DNA from: Lepus europaeus
Lineage: Eukaryota; Chordata; Mammalia; Lagomorpha; Leporidae
Assembly (NCBI RefSeq): GCF_033115175.1
Contig: NC_084831.1
Coordinates: forward strand, 79,989,502 to 80,053,501
DNA length: 64,000 nucleotides
Direction: 5' to 3'
Below are positions 47,030 to 58,600 of this stretch, piece by piece. Every line of letters starts with the position of its first letter. Positions within the stretch are counted from its first letter, which is position 1. Both the position numbers and the translations under genes were made by a program. Under the pieces are notes generated by a model, which was given only the letters and a program-made list of their open reading frames with translations, made no database searches and was not told where the DNA came from.

Positions 47030-47490
47030 TTAATTTTTATTTTTTATTAATATAAACAGAACAGACTTCATATATTTCATAAATACAATCCTAAGAACAT
47101 AATAATACCTCTCCTCCCCTCCTCCTTCTTTCCTTTTTTCTTTAAATTTTTGCAATAACATATTTTAAATTTAATTTATAATCGTATGCTTAATGTTCCA
47201 TCAAATATGGAAAGACTATTGTTTCACAGGAATATAGACAAGGGCTGTAAAAATTAATCAAATCATAAGATGTCAATTTCACTCATATATTCAGGGTTTT
47301 TGTACATTCTGTATTAGCTATAACAAATCAGAGAAAGCATGATATTTGCAATTTTCTGTCTGACTTATTTCACTAAGCTTAATGGTCTCCAGTTGCATCC
47401 ATTTTATTTCAAAAGACAGGATTTCATTCTCTTTGATGGGTAAGTAGTATTTCTTCATGTATGTGTACCATTTTTTAAAAATTTTATTTA
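47030..47490 (-). mobile_element. L1 3' UTR/ORF2-end fragment
   Basis: Reverse L1 3' end with 'ttagctataacaaatcagag' and 'ggtctccagttgcatccatt'. Confidence 0.75.
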
Positions 47491-48075
47491 AGTGGACCTG
47501 CCCCGGAGTCGAAGGATGCCCAGGTCAGAGCCACAGACCTTATTGGCTCTAAGCTGAAAAGCCCTTCACTCAGCCCAGCTTCCAAAGTGACCACCACAGT
47601 TGAGGGGACAGCCAAGTAGGGTCAGCAACATTGCAGGCAGAACTATAAATTTCTTGTTAGAGATGCCACCTGCCTTTACCTGGCCAGCTCTCCTCCCAGG
47701 CCAGCTAAGTAATGAAAGTCAACAGAGTGCCTTCCCCCAGGAGGTTCACACCTCCCTTAGGATATACCCCATGTGAAGAGATAGATAGGTCTGGGCCTCT
47801 TAACTTACAAGGCCTAAAGCCCAACAGATTATTATCAAGCCCCTTCTGTCAGGTTCTATTTGCCTCTCAATCAGAAAACTTAATTGTAGCTTAGACAGCA
47901 CCTTTCTTAGCTCCTCCAATAATGACTCTGTCCTTTGTTCTAGACCCTGTCTAGCGCATTTGGGCCTCATTTCCTTGTAATCATAACCTCTACTCTACCT
48001 CCAATGGCTCTACTCCCAACCTGTGTGTACTGATGGTCCTCTTCCCCACTTAATGCTGTATAATTGTTCAAAATT
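47491..48075 (+). mobile_element. Young rabbit-type L1 3' UTR internal segment
   Basis: Closely matches the reverse of 38650-39230 and the plus-oriented 62610-63070. It lacks the poly(A) end and stops at ataattgttcaaa. It carries the recurring 60-codon frame at 47712-47894. Confidence 0.88.
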
Positions 48076-50860
48076 TCTCTACAGACAAACCCCTCTACCT
48101 ACAAAAGATGAGTCACTTTTCTCCCAGTCTGCATCTTTTAACTGTAGAGTTGAGGTATTTACATTTAAAGTGACTATTGATAAGTAACAACTTGGCCTGG
48201 CCATCTTCCCATAAATATTCCTTTTGGTTACTTTGGATTTCTTTTGTACTTTTCCTGGGGGATTTTCTGCCTTCACACTTTCGTAATGATGGCTATTTTT
48301 CTGTGTTTCTGTGTGTAACACACCCTTAAGCATCTTTTGTAAAGCAAGATGAATGGTGAAAAATTCATTCAATTTCTGTTTGTTATGGTAGTCTTTATTT
48401 CACCTTCCTTCATAAATTAGAGCTTTGCAGGATACAGTATTATTGGTTGACAGTTTTTTTCTCTTAAGACTTGGAGTATGCCTTGCCATTCTCTCCTAGC
48501 CTGAAGGGTTTCTGATGAGAATTCAGCTGTGAGTCTACTTGGAGACCCTCTGAAAGTAATCTGGCATTTCTCTCATGCACATTTTAGAACCATTTTATGT
48601 TATGCTGTGGAAAGTTTGAGTACAATATGTGGTGGTGAAGATCTTTTCTGGTCATGTTTTTTAGTATATGTGCTTCCTATACTTGGATGTCCATTTCTTT
48701 CTCCAAATTGGTGACGTTTTCAGGAATTATTTAACTAAATAGATCTTCTAGTCCATTTTCTCTTTCTTTCTTTCTTTCTTGTTTTCTTTTTTTTTTTTTT
48801 TTTTTTGACAGGCCGAGTAGACAATGAGAGAGAGACAGAGAGAAAGGTCTTCCTTTTTGTGGTTGGTTTACCCTTCAATGGCCGCTGCAGCCGGTGCGCT
48901 GTGGCCGGCGCACCGCGCTGATCCAAAGCCAGGAGCCAGGTGCTTCTCCTGGTCTCCCATGGGGTGCAGGGCCCAAGGACTTGGACCATCCTCCACTGCA
49001 CTCCCGGGCCACAGCAGAGAGCTGGCCTGGCCTGGAAGAGGGGCAACCGGGACAGAATCTGGCACCCTGACCAGGACTAGAACCTAGTGTGCCAGCGCTA
49101 CAGGAAGAGGATTAGCCTATTCAGCCGTGGCGCCAGCCCATTTTTCCTTTCCACACCTTCAGGTACTCCTACAGTGCATATATTGGATTGCTCGATAATA
49201 TATCACTATTTTAAGTTTTCTAATTTGTTCTTGTTTTTTGTTGTTGTTGTTTTTACTGAAAGATTTCCAAAGATTTTTCTTCTAGTCCAGATAATTGTTG
49301 TTCTCCTCACCAAGTCTGTTGTTAAGGCTTTCCACTGTATTTTTTTTATGTATTGAATTCTTCATTTCTAGTGTTTCCTTTTGATTTCTCTTTAAAAAAT
49401 CTTAATTTCATGGGGAAAATTTTCATTCATGCCACGTATGGATTTCTTTAATTCATGGATTTGCTTCAGTTTGCTTTTAAGTAATTCTATATTTAATCTT
49501 CTGAATCCCATTTCTGGCATTTCATCAGTCTCTTAATCTTCACATTCTAATAGTGAAATGTTGTTGTGTTCCTTTGTGGGTATCATGGTGTCTTTCTTAT
49601 TTTTGTTTCTTGAATTTCTGCATTTTTTAGGCATTTGTGGAGTTACTTATTGGGTTTTTCCTTTGATGGCTTTTACCTTTGAGCTATGTCTCTGTGGCTC
49701 AGTAGAATGTCTTCACTTTCAGTGAATACCAGGAAGTGTATGCTGGGTATGTCCAGAAAGCTCTAGTCAGTGTACCAGGGTACGACAAGTATCCAGGCTA
49801 ACACCCAAGTTGGGCATGGTAGACCTCCTCTTGTTAACACAAAAGGAGGAATAGTCACCTCTGTTGGTGTGATCACCCCCACATCCTCTCTCCTCCAAGG
49901 TGAATATTGCCCAGCTGTTACCTCCCAGGGGATCAACACTATTCTGCACCACCACATGAACCACACAAATGATTTTTCACAGTCCTCACTGTGAGCACTA
50001 TTCCCACTGAAATGGCCCACCCCGGGCAACCAAGGAGCTCTGGGCATGTGGAGCCATACCCAATGATTGCCCAGCTACACCCTGCACCCTCTCATCTAGC
50101 CACTGACCCCAACAGTCTCAGCACACAAGGCTCTCACAGTCTCTGGGTGCAGAGGTTTCACTCTTCCCTGCCAACCTGTCCAGTCAGCAAAGAGGCAGAT
50201 GTTCCCCAAGCCAGCTCCAGGCAGTTTGAGCCCCAGAGCCTGTGGTATGTTGGGAGGCTTGGGGAGCCTCAAAGCCCTATATAGGTACCCAGTTACCTAT
50301 AAATCCTCCCAGCCAGGCTCAAAGTCAGTGGGGACTGAGGATTTTCTGCTCTGCTGGAATCTCTGGATCACATGCATATACAAGAGCTATTGGCCGAATG
50401 TTGCTCTTCCTGCCACTGCCGCCAGTACTTATGAGCAGATACTGTCCTGTCTCAGTCAGTTGCTGTGTGCATGCACATTCACTTCCACATCTGCTGCCCA
50501 AACCCAAAATGTTGGCCACCCTTTCTCAGCCTGGCAGAGGGCACTGCTGTGGGGTGGCTGGGGTGGGATAAACCTGTTACTTCCACTGAGTCCGCTGATA
50601 ACTGCTAGTAACCACTAGTCCCAGTCCTCCAGTCCAGGCTCATGGCACGCTCTCCCTTGGCATTTTCACCACGGGTTGTTGCAGTCTGTTATCACCTCTG
50701 TCTCAAAGCCGCCACCTGCTCTGGCTCTTGGCTGCTGCACTCATGTGTTGTGTCTGTGTTCATGCTGTGCATCTGCACCTTCCACACAGGTCCATGGTGT
50801 TCCTTTTCCTTTGGTAGACTTTCCAGTGTGGTTTTCTCCTTAATTCTCCCCTGAGAGCAC
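48076..50860 (-). mobile_element. L1 5' half: 5' UTR, ORF1, start of ORF2
   Basis: In minus orientation, about 50860-49690 is a G+C-richer block consistent with an L1 5' UTR. It is followed by ORF1-type sequence (reverse of 49690-49140, resuming left of the SINE at 48779) and then ORF2 start-type sequence to 48076. No intact ORF remains. It sits beside an oppositely oriented L1 3' UTR segment. Confidence 0.68.
48782..49138 (-). repeat. C-SINE2 inside L1
   Basis: A T tract then gacaggccgagtagacaatg, ending 'attcagccgtggcgccagcc'. The flanks ccattttctctttct (left) and ccatttttcctttcc (right) suggest a target duplication, with the left side expanded by a (TTTC)n run. Confidence 0.94.
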
Positions 50861-50875
50861 ACTTCCTACACTTTT

Positions 50876-51214
50876 TTTTGACAGGCAGAGTGGATAGTGA
50901 GAGAGAGACAGAGAGATCGAGACAGAGACAGAGAGAAAGGTCTTCCTTTTTGCTGCTGGTTCACCCTCCAATGCCCGCTGCGGCTGGCGCATCTCGCTGA
51001 TCTGAAGCCAGGAGCCAGGTGCTTCTCCTGGTCTCCCATGTGGGTGCAGGGCCTAAGGACTTGGGCCATCCTCCACTGCACTCCCAGGCCATAGCAGAGA
51101 GCTGGCCTGGAAGAGGGGCAACCGGGATAGAATCCGGCACCCCAACCGGGACTAGAACCTGGTGTGCCGGCGCCGCAAGGCAGAGGATTAGCCTGTTAAG
51201 CCACGGCGCCGGCC
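50876..51214 (-). repeat. C-SINE2 with 14-bp target-site duplication
   Basis: gacaggcagagtggatagtg to 'agccacggcgccggcc'. cttcctacactttt flanks it at 50862-50875 and 51215-51228. Confidence 0.95.
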
Positions 51215-51228
51215 CTTCCTACACTTTT

Positions 51229-51999
51229 ATTTGTTACTATTTATCCCTATTCCAGTGCAGTATGCTATTCCCTAATCCACCGTCTTAGAATCTCCCCATG
51301 TGTACCAAATTTCTTTATCCAGTCATCAGTTGATGGGCATCTGTTTTAAATTTTTGACCTGATAGTTGTTTGGTCTGATACTTATTCTGTCTCTTCAGAC
51401 TCTTCTTGTGCCATTTAGTATGTCTTACAATTTTTCTTGATAGACATGATGTACTGGGGAAAAGAAACCACAGTAAATAGCCTTTAGTTTTATAGTGATG
51501 AGGTGCAGGGAAAGGGAATCATCTATGTCCTTACGACTAGGTCTCAGTATTTTAATCATCCTATGCCTTTGGATTGTGATCTTCAAAACTGTGCTGCAGG
51601 CTTCTCTCTCTTCTTAGATGGGACTGGGTGGCTCCAGTTGATGAGCTGGGGATTTTCCTTCCCCCAACATCAGTCTGGCTTTGATAACCCCCCACTCTGG
51701 TTGACTAGTTTCTCCTGTGGCTGAGCCTTAATAATAAAAAAGTGCTGTGATATATTTCAACATGGTTCTGTTTCTCTTCATCTGCTGAAGGCATGCATAT
51801 TTTCTTCTGATATGTACTGTGAGAACCTGGCCAAGTTTCTGGAGACAAAACTCACAGAAATGTGGTAACCCTCCTTGACTAGCTCACCCTGAAGTTTTTA
51901 CTATCAGAGGTGTCTGCATTGAGTGTGCAGCAATTTGTCAAGCACAGTAGCCTTAGTAGGCAGGGCTTAGTGCACCAAAGCCCTGGTCCCTGCCTCAAT
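51229..51999. mobile_element. Old LINE-derived sequence, mixed orientation
   Basis: 51295-51345 reads as a reverse L1 ORF2 end ('atccagtcatcagttgatgg'). About 51350-51990 resembles an old L1/HAL1-type untranslated region but is too diverged to place. Confidence 0.45.
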
Positions 52000-52645
52000 C
52001 ATGATCCAGAAGTAAACAGCTCCAGCAGGTGGGGCTGCGTGCTTCCACTTGCAACACACAGACATAGAGCAGCTCATAGCAAAGGGAAATCAATTTAAAA
52101 ATAAAATCAAGCAGAAATGCTGAAGAACAAGGAAAAATCCTGAATAAGAATAAGAAAGACTTTATGAATTCAAGAGAGGACCAATACAAATCCTCAATAA
52201 TGGAGGCTGAAGAAGGGATAGAGGATATGACAGAAAAGGAATTCAGGAAATAAATAGATTACTTAGAACAATCAGGAAAAAATTCACAATCTAAATGAAA
52301 ACCACTCCCAAGAAATTGAGATTTTAAAGAGAAATCAGAATGAAATACTGGAAGTGAAGAATTTAATAGAACAAATAAAAATACAGTGGAAAGTCTTAGC
52401 AATAAAATATATGAAACAGAAGAAAGAATATCAGAACTAGAAGACAAATTTCTGAAAATAATACAGTCAGATCAAATACAAGAAGAAGAAATTACAAAAT
52501 TAAAATCATAATTGGAGAGTTGCAAGATTCTATCAAACGACCAAACTTACGGATCCTCAGAATTTGAGAAGGTGTGGAAAGAGGGAATAGATTAGAAGGC
52601 CTTCTTGTCAAAATAATAAAGGCATATTTAGAAAAAGAAAGAGAT

Positions 52646-52951
52646 ATCCAAGCTGTGGCACAGCAGGTTAACGCCCTGGCCTTAAGCACCGGCATCCCAT
52701 TTGGGTACCCGTTCTAGTCCTGGCCGCTCCTCTTCCAATCCAGCTGTTATGACCTGGGAAAGCAATAGAAGATGGCCCAAATCCTTGGGCCCCTGCACCC
52801 ACATGGGAGACCCAGAAGAAGCTCTTGGCTTCAGGTCTGCACAGCTCTGGCTGTTGCAGCCATCTGGGGAGTGAACCATTGGGTGGAAGACCTCTCCCTC
52901 TGTCTCTACCTCTCTCTGTAACTCTGTCTTATAAATAAATAAAAATAAAAA
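52646..52951 (+). repeat. C-SINE inside L1
   Basis: Head 'aagctgtggcacagcaggtt', tail 'aactctgtcttataaataaa'. The flanks aaaagaaagagatat and aaaagacaaagagctat suggest a target duplication. Confidence 0.88.
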
Positions 52952-53066
52952 AGACAAAGAGCTATAAAAAAAAGAAATATACAGAACTCCCAATAGACAG
53001 GACCAGAAAAGAACTTCACCATGACACACTGTAGCAAAACTCACCTCAGTGAAACAGAAAGAACAG

Positions 53067-53335
53067 ATCTCTAGTCCTGGCTGCTCTTCTTCCGCTCCAG
53101 CTCTCTGCTATGGCCTAGGAAAGCAGCAAAAGATGGCCCAAGTCCTTGGGTGCCTGCACCCACATGGGGACTGGGAAGAAGCACCTGGCTCCTTGCTTTG
53201 GATCGGTGCAGCTCTGGCCGTTGCGACATTCAGGGAGTGAAGTAATGTAGGGAAGACCTTTCTCTCTGTTTCTCCTTCTCTCACTCTCACTGTCTGTAAC
53301 TCTGCCTCTCAAATAAATAAGATCTTTTAAAAATG
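53067..53335 (+). repeat. 5'-truncated C-SINE inside L1
   Basis: Starts within the B-box region (ctagtcctggctgctcttct) and ends 'ctctgcctctcaaataaata'. The tRNA-like head is missing. Confidence 0.85.
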
Positions 53336-54877
53336 TGCACAAAAGAAACAACAAATCACATTCAGAGGAAACCAAATTAGACTCACTCTGGACTTCTTAT
53401 CACAAACCTACAGGCAATGAGACAATGGCAAGACATAATTCAAGTCCTAAGAGAAAAAACTGTCAACCCAGAAAATTCTACGCTGAAAAACTCTCATTTT
53501 TGAATAAAGGACAAAGAAGGATCTTCCAAAACAGGCAGAAATTGAAAGAATTTGTAACTATACACCCAGTCTAACAAAAGATGCTCAAGTATGTGCTACA
53601 CATAGAAACACAGAAAGTGGAACATCACTACAAAATAAGATGAATGCAGAAAATGACCTAGCAAAAGAACAAGTGAAATCCAAAATAATAAACAGGACTA
53701 TTTAAGGAAACACGGCACAGCAAACATGGTATTTAACAAGACATACTGAATGTAAATGGTCTCAACTCTCCAGTTAAGAGATACAGACTGGCTGAGTGGA
53801 TTAAAAAAGAAAACCCATATATTCACTGCCTACAAGAAACACATCTTATCAACAAAGATGCACGCAGACTGAAATTGAAAGTATGGAAAAAGATAAGCCA
53901 TGCTAACAGAAACCAAACAAGAGCAGCTATGGCCATCCTAATATCAAACAAAATAGATTTAACACAAAAACTGTTAAAAGAGACAAAGAAGGACACTATA
54001 CAGTGATTAAAGGATCAATTCAACAAGAAGATATGACTATTATAAATGTATATGCACATAATAGAGGGTGCCTGGCTATTTAAAATAATTGTTAAGGGAT
54101 TTAAAGAGAGATATAGACTCAAATAAAATATTAATGGAAGACTTCAACAATGCACTTTCATTAGTGGATGGATCAACCAGAGAGAAAATCAACAATGACA
54201 CAACAGAGATAATTGACACCACAGGCCAAATAGACCTAGCAGATATCTAAAGAGCCTTCTACCCTACAGCCACAGAGTACACATTTTTTTTCTCCAGTGC
54301 ATGGAACTTTCTCTAGGATTGACCAATTCCTTGGCCATCAAGTGAATATCAGCAAATTCAAAAAAATAAAAATCATACCATTCATCTTCTCAGACCACAT
54401 ACAATGAAGCTTGAAATTCACAACTCAAGAATCTCTACATCATATGCAAACACATGGAGAATGAATAACATGTTTCTGAATGAACAATGGATCATAGAAT
54501 AAATCAAAAGATAAATAAAAAAATTTCTGGAAACAAAGATGGCAATAAAACATACCAAAGTTTGTGGGATACAGCCAAAGCAGTGTTAAGAGGAAAGTTT
54601 ATAGCAATAGGTGCCTACATCAAGACTGGAAAGGCACCAAGTAAATGAATTATCTATGTACCTCAAGGATCTAGAAAAACAACAGCAAACCAACAAAATA
54701 CTAGTAAAAGAAAAGAAATAATTAAAATTAGAGAAAAAATCAACAAAATTGAAACAAAACAAAACAATACAAAAGATCGGCAAAATGAACTGATTTTGAA
54801 AAAATAAACAAAATTCACACACCATTGGTCCAACTAACCAAAAAAGGAAAGAGAAGATCCAAATCAATAAAATTAGG

Positions 54878-55214
54878 CCGGTGCCACAGCTCAATAGGCT
54901 AATCCTCTGTCTTGCGGTGCTGGCACACTGGGTTCTAGTCCCGGTCGGGGCACTGGATTCTGTCCCGGTTGCCCCTCTTCCAGGCCAGCTCTCTACTATG
55001 GCCCAGAAGTGCAGTGGAGGATGGCCCAAGTGCTTGGGCCCTGCACCCCATGGGAGACCAGGAGAAGCACCTGGCTCCTGCCATCGGAACAGCGCAGTGT
55101 GCCAGCCACGGCAGCCATTGGAGGGTGAACCAACGGCAAAAGGAAGACCTTTCTCTCTGTCTCTCTCTCTCACTGTCCACTCTGCCTGTCAAAAAACAAG
55201 AAAATAAATAAATA
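54878..55214 (+). repeat. C-SINE2 inside L1 with target-site duplication
   Basis: 'gccggtgccacagctcaata' head and tail 'ctgcctgtcaaaaaacaaga' followed by (AAAT)n. aataaaattag occurs just before the head (54867-54877) and just after the tail (about 55215-55226). Confidence 0.93.
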
Positions 55215-56597
55215 AATAAAATTAGAGATGAAAAAGGAAATGTAACAACAGACACCACAGAAATAAAAAGAATTATTGTAAAGCACTACAAAGAGCTGTA
55301 TGCCAACAAACTGGGAAACCTTGAAGAAATAGATAGATTCCTGGACACATACAACCTACATAAATTGAGCCATGAAGACATAGAAAACCTAAGTAGACCG
55401 ATAACCAAGGCAGAAATTGAATCAGTAATAATACAACACCTTTTCATGATGAATACTCTAAGCAAATGGGGTTTAGAAGAAACATTCCTCAACACAATCA
55501 AGGCAATTTAGGACAAACCCATGGCCAGCATCCTATTGAATGGGGGGAAGTTGGAAGCATTACCTATGAGATCTGGTAACAGACAGGGATGCCCTCTTTC
55601 ACTATTGCTATTCAATAAAATGCTGGAAGATTTACCCAGAGCCCTTAGGTAAGAAAAAGAAATCAATGAGATAAAATTTGGGAAGAAGGAAGTCAAATTA
55701 TCCCTAGTTGCAGATGACATGATTCTATATTTAGGGGATTCAAAAGACTCCACTAACAGACTATTGGAACTCATAGAAGAATTTCATAAAGTATCAGGAT
55801 ATAAAGTAAATACACAAAAATCAACAACTTTTTTATACACAGACACGGTTGAGAAAGAACTTCTAAGATCAATCCCATTCACAATAGCTACAAAAACAAT
55901 CAAATACCTTGGAATAAATTTAACCAAGCAGTCCACACAGCAGACACACAGAATGAAGTCACTTTAAGTAACACTCTGACCTCAGAATCAGCTCTTAAGG
56001 CATTTGGATGTGGCTGAAAAGCCCATGAGAGTAATTCAGGCATGGAAATCCAAAACACAGTGATAAAAAATATCCTGCATGAAGGATACCTGTGAATGAG
56101 ACCCCAGTGGGCCATCAAAGAAGGGTATACTTTTCTGTTGATTATGGCCTTGTATAAATATTGACAGAGTTTGTGGTCACAAAAGGCTTCCATATAGCCA
56201 TGGCAGCTCATGGCAAGAGCTGCAGGTGATCACTGATGTCATAAATAAGAGTGTTTATTGTTAAATTAACAACAGAAGTCACTGTGCACTCACTCCCCAT
56301 GTAGGACCTCTGTCCTTAATGAGTTGTACTATGAGAATTAACTGCAAATCTTGTTCTCAAACAGTACTTTATATGTTGTGTGTGTGTGTGGGGGTGCAAA
56401 CTCTTTGAATCTTACTATAGAGTTGGTCTTCTGTTTATAAAGTTAATTAAAAATGAATCTTAATGAAGAATGGGATGGGAGATGGAGTAGGAAGTGGGAC
56501 AGGAGGGTGGGTATGAGGGGAAAAACCACTATATTCCTCAAGTTGTACATATGAAAATTTCATTCACTAAATAAAAGCTTAAAAAATCCTATGACAT

Positions 56598-57188
56598 GGA
56601 AAACCAAGACACTGTGAAAAAAAAAAGACCTATATGAAAGATCTCTGCGAGTGAGATCCCAGTGGAAAGAACAGGTCATCAAAGAAGGAGGTACCTTTCT
56701 CTGAAGGGAGGAGAGAACTTCCACTTTGACTACAACCTTGTCTAAATAAGATCAGAGTAGGCAAACTCAAAAGGCCTCAATAGCCTTGGCAACTCATGAC
56801 AAGAGCCTAGGGTAATTACTGATGCCATAAACAAGAGTGTCGATTTGTTAAGTCAACAACAGGAGTCACTGTGCACTTACTCCTCATGTAGGATCTCTGT
56901 CCTTAATGTACTGTACATTGTGATTTAATGCTATAACTAGTACTCAAACAATACTTTATACTTTGTGTTTCTATGTGGGTGCCAACTGTTGAAATCTGTA
57001 CTTAATATATGCTAAATTGATCTTCTGTATATAAAGAGAATTGAAAATTAATCTTGATGTGAATGGAAGGGGAGAGGGAGCGGGAGAGAGGAGGGTTGCG
57101 GGAGGAAGGGAAGTTTTTTTTGGGGAGGAAGCCACTGTAATCCATAAGCTGTACTTTGGAAATTTATATTCATTAAATAAAAGTTAAA
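56598..57188 (+). mobile_element. 5'-truncated young L1 3' UTR with 17-bp target-site duplication
   Basis: Carries the rabbit L1 3' UTR ('gcaactcatgacaagagcct', 'ctgtccttaatgtactgtac') and ends 'cattaaataaaagttaaaa'. aaaaaatcctatgacat flanks it at 56581-56597 and 57189-57205. It landed in the A-rich 3' end of the previous L1. Confidence 0.93.
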
Positions 57189-57205
57189 AAAAATCCTATG
57201 ACATA

Positions 57206-57831
57206 GATCTCTCTTTTACCTTGATAATCAGCTTTGAAACCCCAAGAGTTTAGTGTTGGTCCCCTAAAGTCCCAGAGAAGAAGAAAACATAGATTGGCAT
57301 GTTCATAAGAAGAAAAAAGCATGAAACTAATATCTCATTTTCTGCACTTGGCATATTCTCCCTCCTTGTGAGGTATATAAGGGACTTTTCTGTTTACTTT
57401 AACAAGTCAAAGTTCAAATCCATTTTTTTATGACTCTTAAGAAACACTATTATTGTTTGATGTGAATCCACTTTGACTTATTACTCAGATAAAATGTATG
57501 TTTGAAACTTAAAGAGAATAGAAGAGAATTATTAACACAACAAAGGAAAGTTCTCCTAAGATTTTAAACTCTCACCAGTTTATTGAAAAGATATCAGAAT
57601 CTGTTACTCACTGGATCAGTTATTAACATGATAAACTATTTCCCAAAAAGGGTTGCAATGTGAAAAGTATACCTGACAACAACCTATATTTTGAAGTTGA
57701 AAAGATGTTTTATACATAATAAAGGCCTATATAGAAATAATGCATACTAATTACACTTGCAAAAAATCAAATATTTACAATTTTTGTAGTATTGAAAATG
57801 TCAGCAGATCTTACTTAAAAGTGAAATAGAA
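57206..57831. other. Intergenic, no recognised feature
   Basis: A+T-rich, with no repeat or gene recognised. Confidence 0.4.
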
Positions 57832-57935
57832 GCAAGCGTTTGGCAAGATGGTTAAGTCACCACTTGGGATGGCCACACACCATTTCAAAGTGGTTGCTAC
57901 ATTCCTTCACCCATTCTGCTGTTTCCCTACTATTT
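57832..57935 (+). repeat. C-SINE head fragment (old)
   Basis: 'gcgtttggcaagatggttaa' followed by gtcaccacttgggatg is the head of the older C-SINE type. The remainder is missing. Confidence 0.6.
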
Positions 57936-57939
57936 TTCT

Positions 57940-58282
57940 TTACTTTTTAAAGACCTATTTATTTGAAGGACAAAGCAACATACAGAGAGGGATAGATGAT
58001 AGATAGATAGTCAGGCAGGCAGACAGAGAGAGACTTTTCATTTGCTGGTTCACTCTCCAAATTCTGCAACAACTGGCATGGGCTAGACTAAAGCACGGAG
58101 CCCAGAATTCCATCTGGGTCTCTCATGTAAGTGGCAGAGACCAAAGTACTTGGGCCGTCATCCAGTGCTTCCCAGGCACATTAGCAGGAACCTGGATTGG
58201 AAGCAGAGGAGCTGGGGCTTGAACCAGTACTCTGATATAGAACGCAGTGTCCCAAAACACTGTGATACAATGCCTGCCCTAT
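57940..58282 (-). repeat. C-SINE
   Basis: 'acctatttatttgaaggaca' to 'ctgtgatacaatgcctgccc', a full reverse element with a short (GATA) run near 57988-58008. Confidence 0.87.
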
Positions 58283-58397
58283 TTTCCTTTAAATCCACTT
58301 GTTTTAAGAGAAAAACACAAATGTAGTAACATTCTAACAATAATGTTGGTAAAATTGCATTTGATAATTTGGAAACATTTTTCTATTATACACTAAA

Positions 58398-58400
<3 letters not shown>

Positions 58401-58438
<38 letters not shown>
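58401..58438. repeat. (TA)n microsatellite
   Basis: About 19 uninterrupted TA units, the longest simple repeat in the window. Confidence 0.95.
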
Positions 58439-58439
<1 letters not shown>

Positions 58440-58482
58440 CAATTGCTTTTTTAAAGTTGTTACCTGACCCATTAATACAAGG

Positions 58483-58600
58483 ATACTTCAAAAACTTTAT
58501 GGACTATGAATAGTCTGAAATAAAATACATGGATGTCAAAAACTTTTACACCAAAATAAACATCTTTAATTGCATTTTCCTCATACTCTAATAGTCAAGG
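58483..58600 (+). repeat. TIR-bearing element (mariner-like MITE candidate)
   Basis: 'atacttcaaaaactttatgg', then 'ttttacaccaaaataaacat' and 'attgcattttcctcatactc', shares layout with 19480-19665. Confidence 0.5.

Larger units (their letters stand above)
52000..56590 (+). mobile_element. L1, plus strand, ORF1 to 3' end with internal deletions and three SINE insertions
   Basis: Follows ORF1-type sequence ('gaagaagggatagaggatat' followed by gacagaaaagg), ORF2 endonuclease ('caagaaacacatcttatcaa') and RT (frame 55719-55967 with 'ttaaccaagcagtcca' just before a jump), then a 3' UTR ending 'ttcactaaataaaagcttaa'. A large part of ORF2 after RT is deleted near 55950. It has many stops and is inactive. 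Confidence 0.85.

Noticed and set aside
54586-55173. 195-codon minus-strand open frame, the longest in the window
   Set aside because: It runs through a C-SINE2 and part of an L1. The proline- and glycine-rich part is the reverse of the SINE and recurs in other SINE copies.
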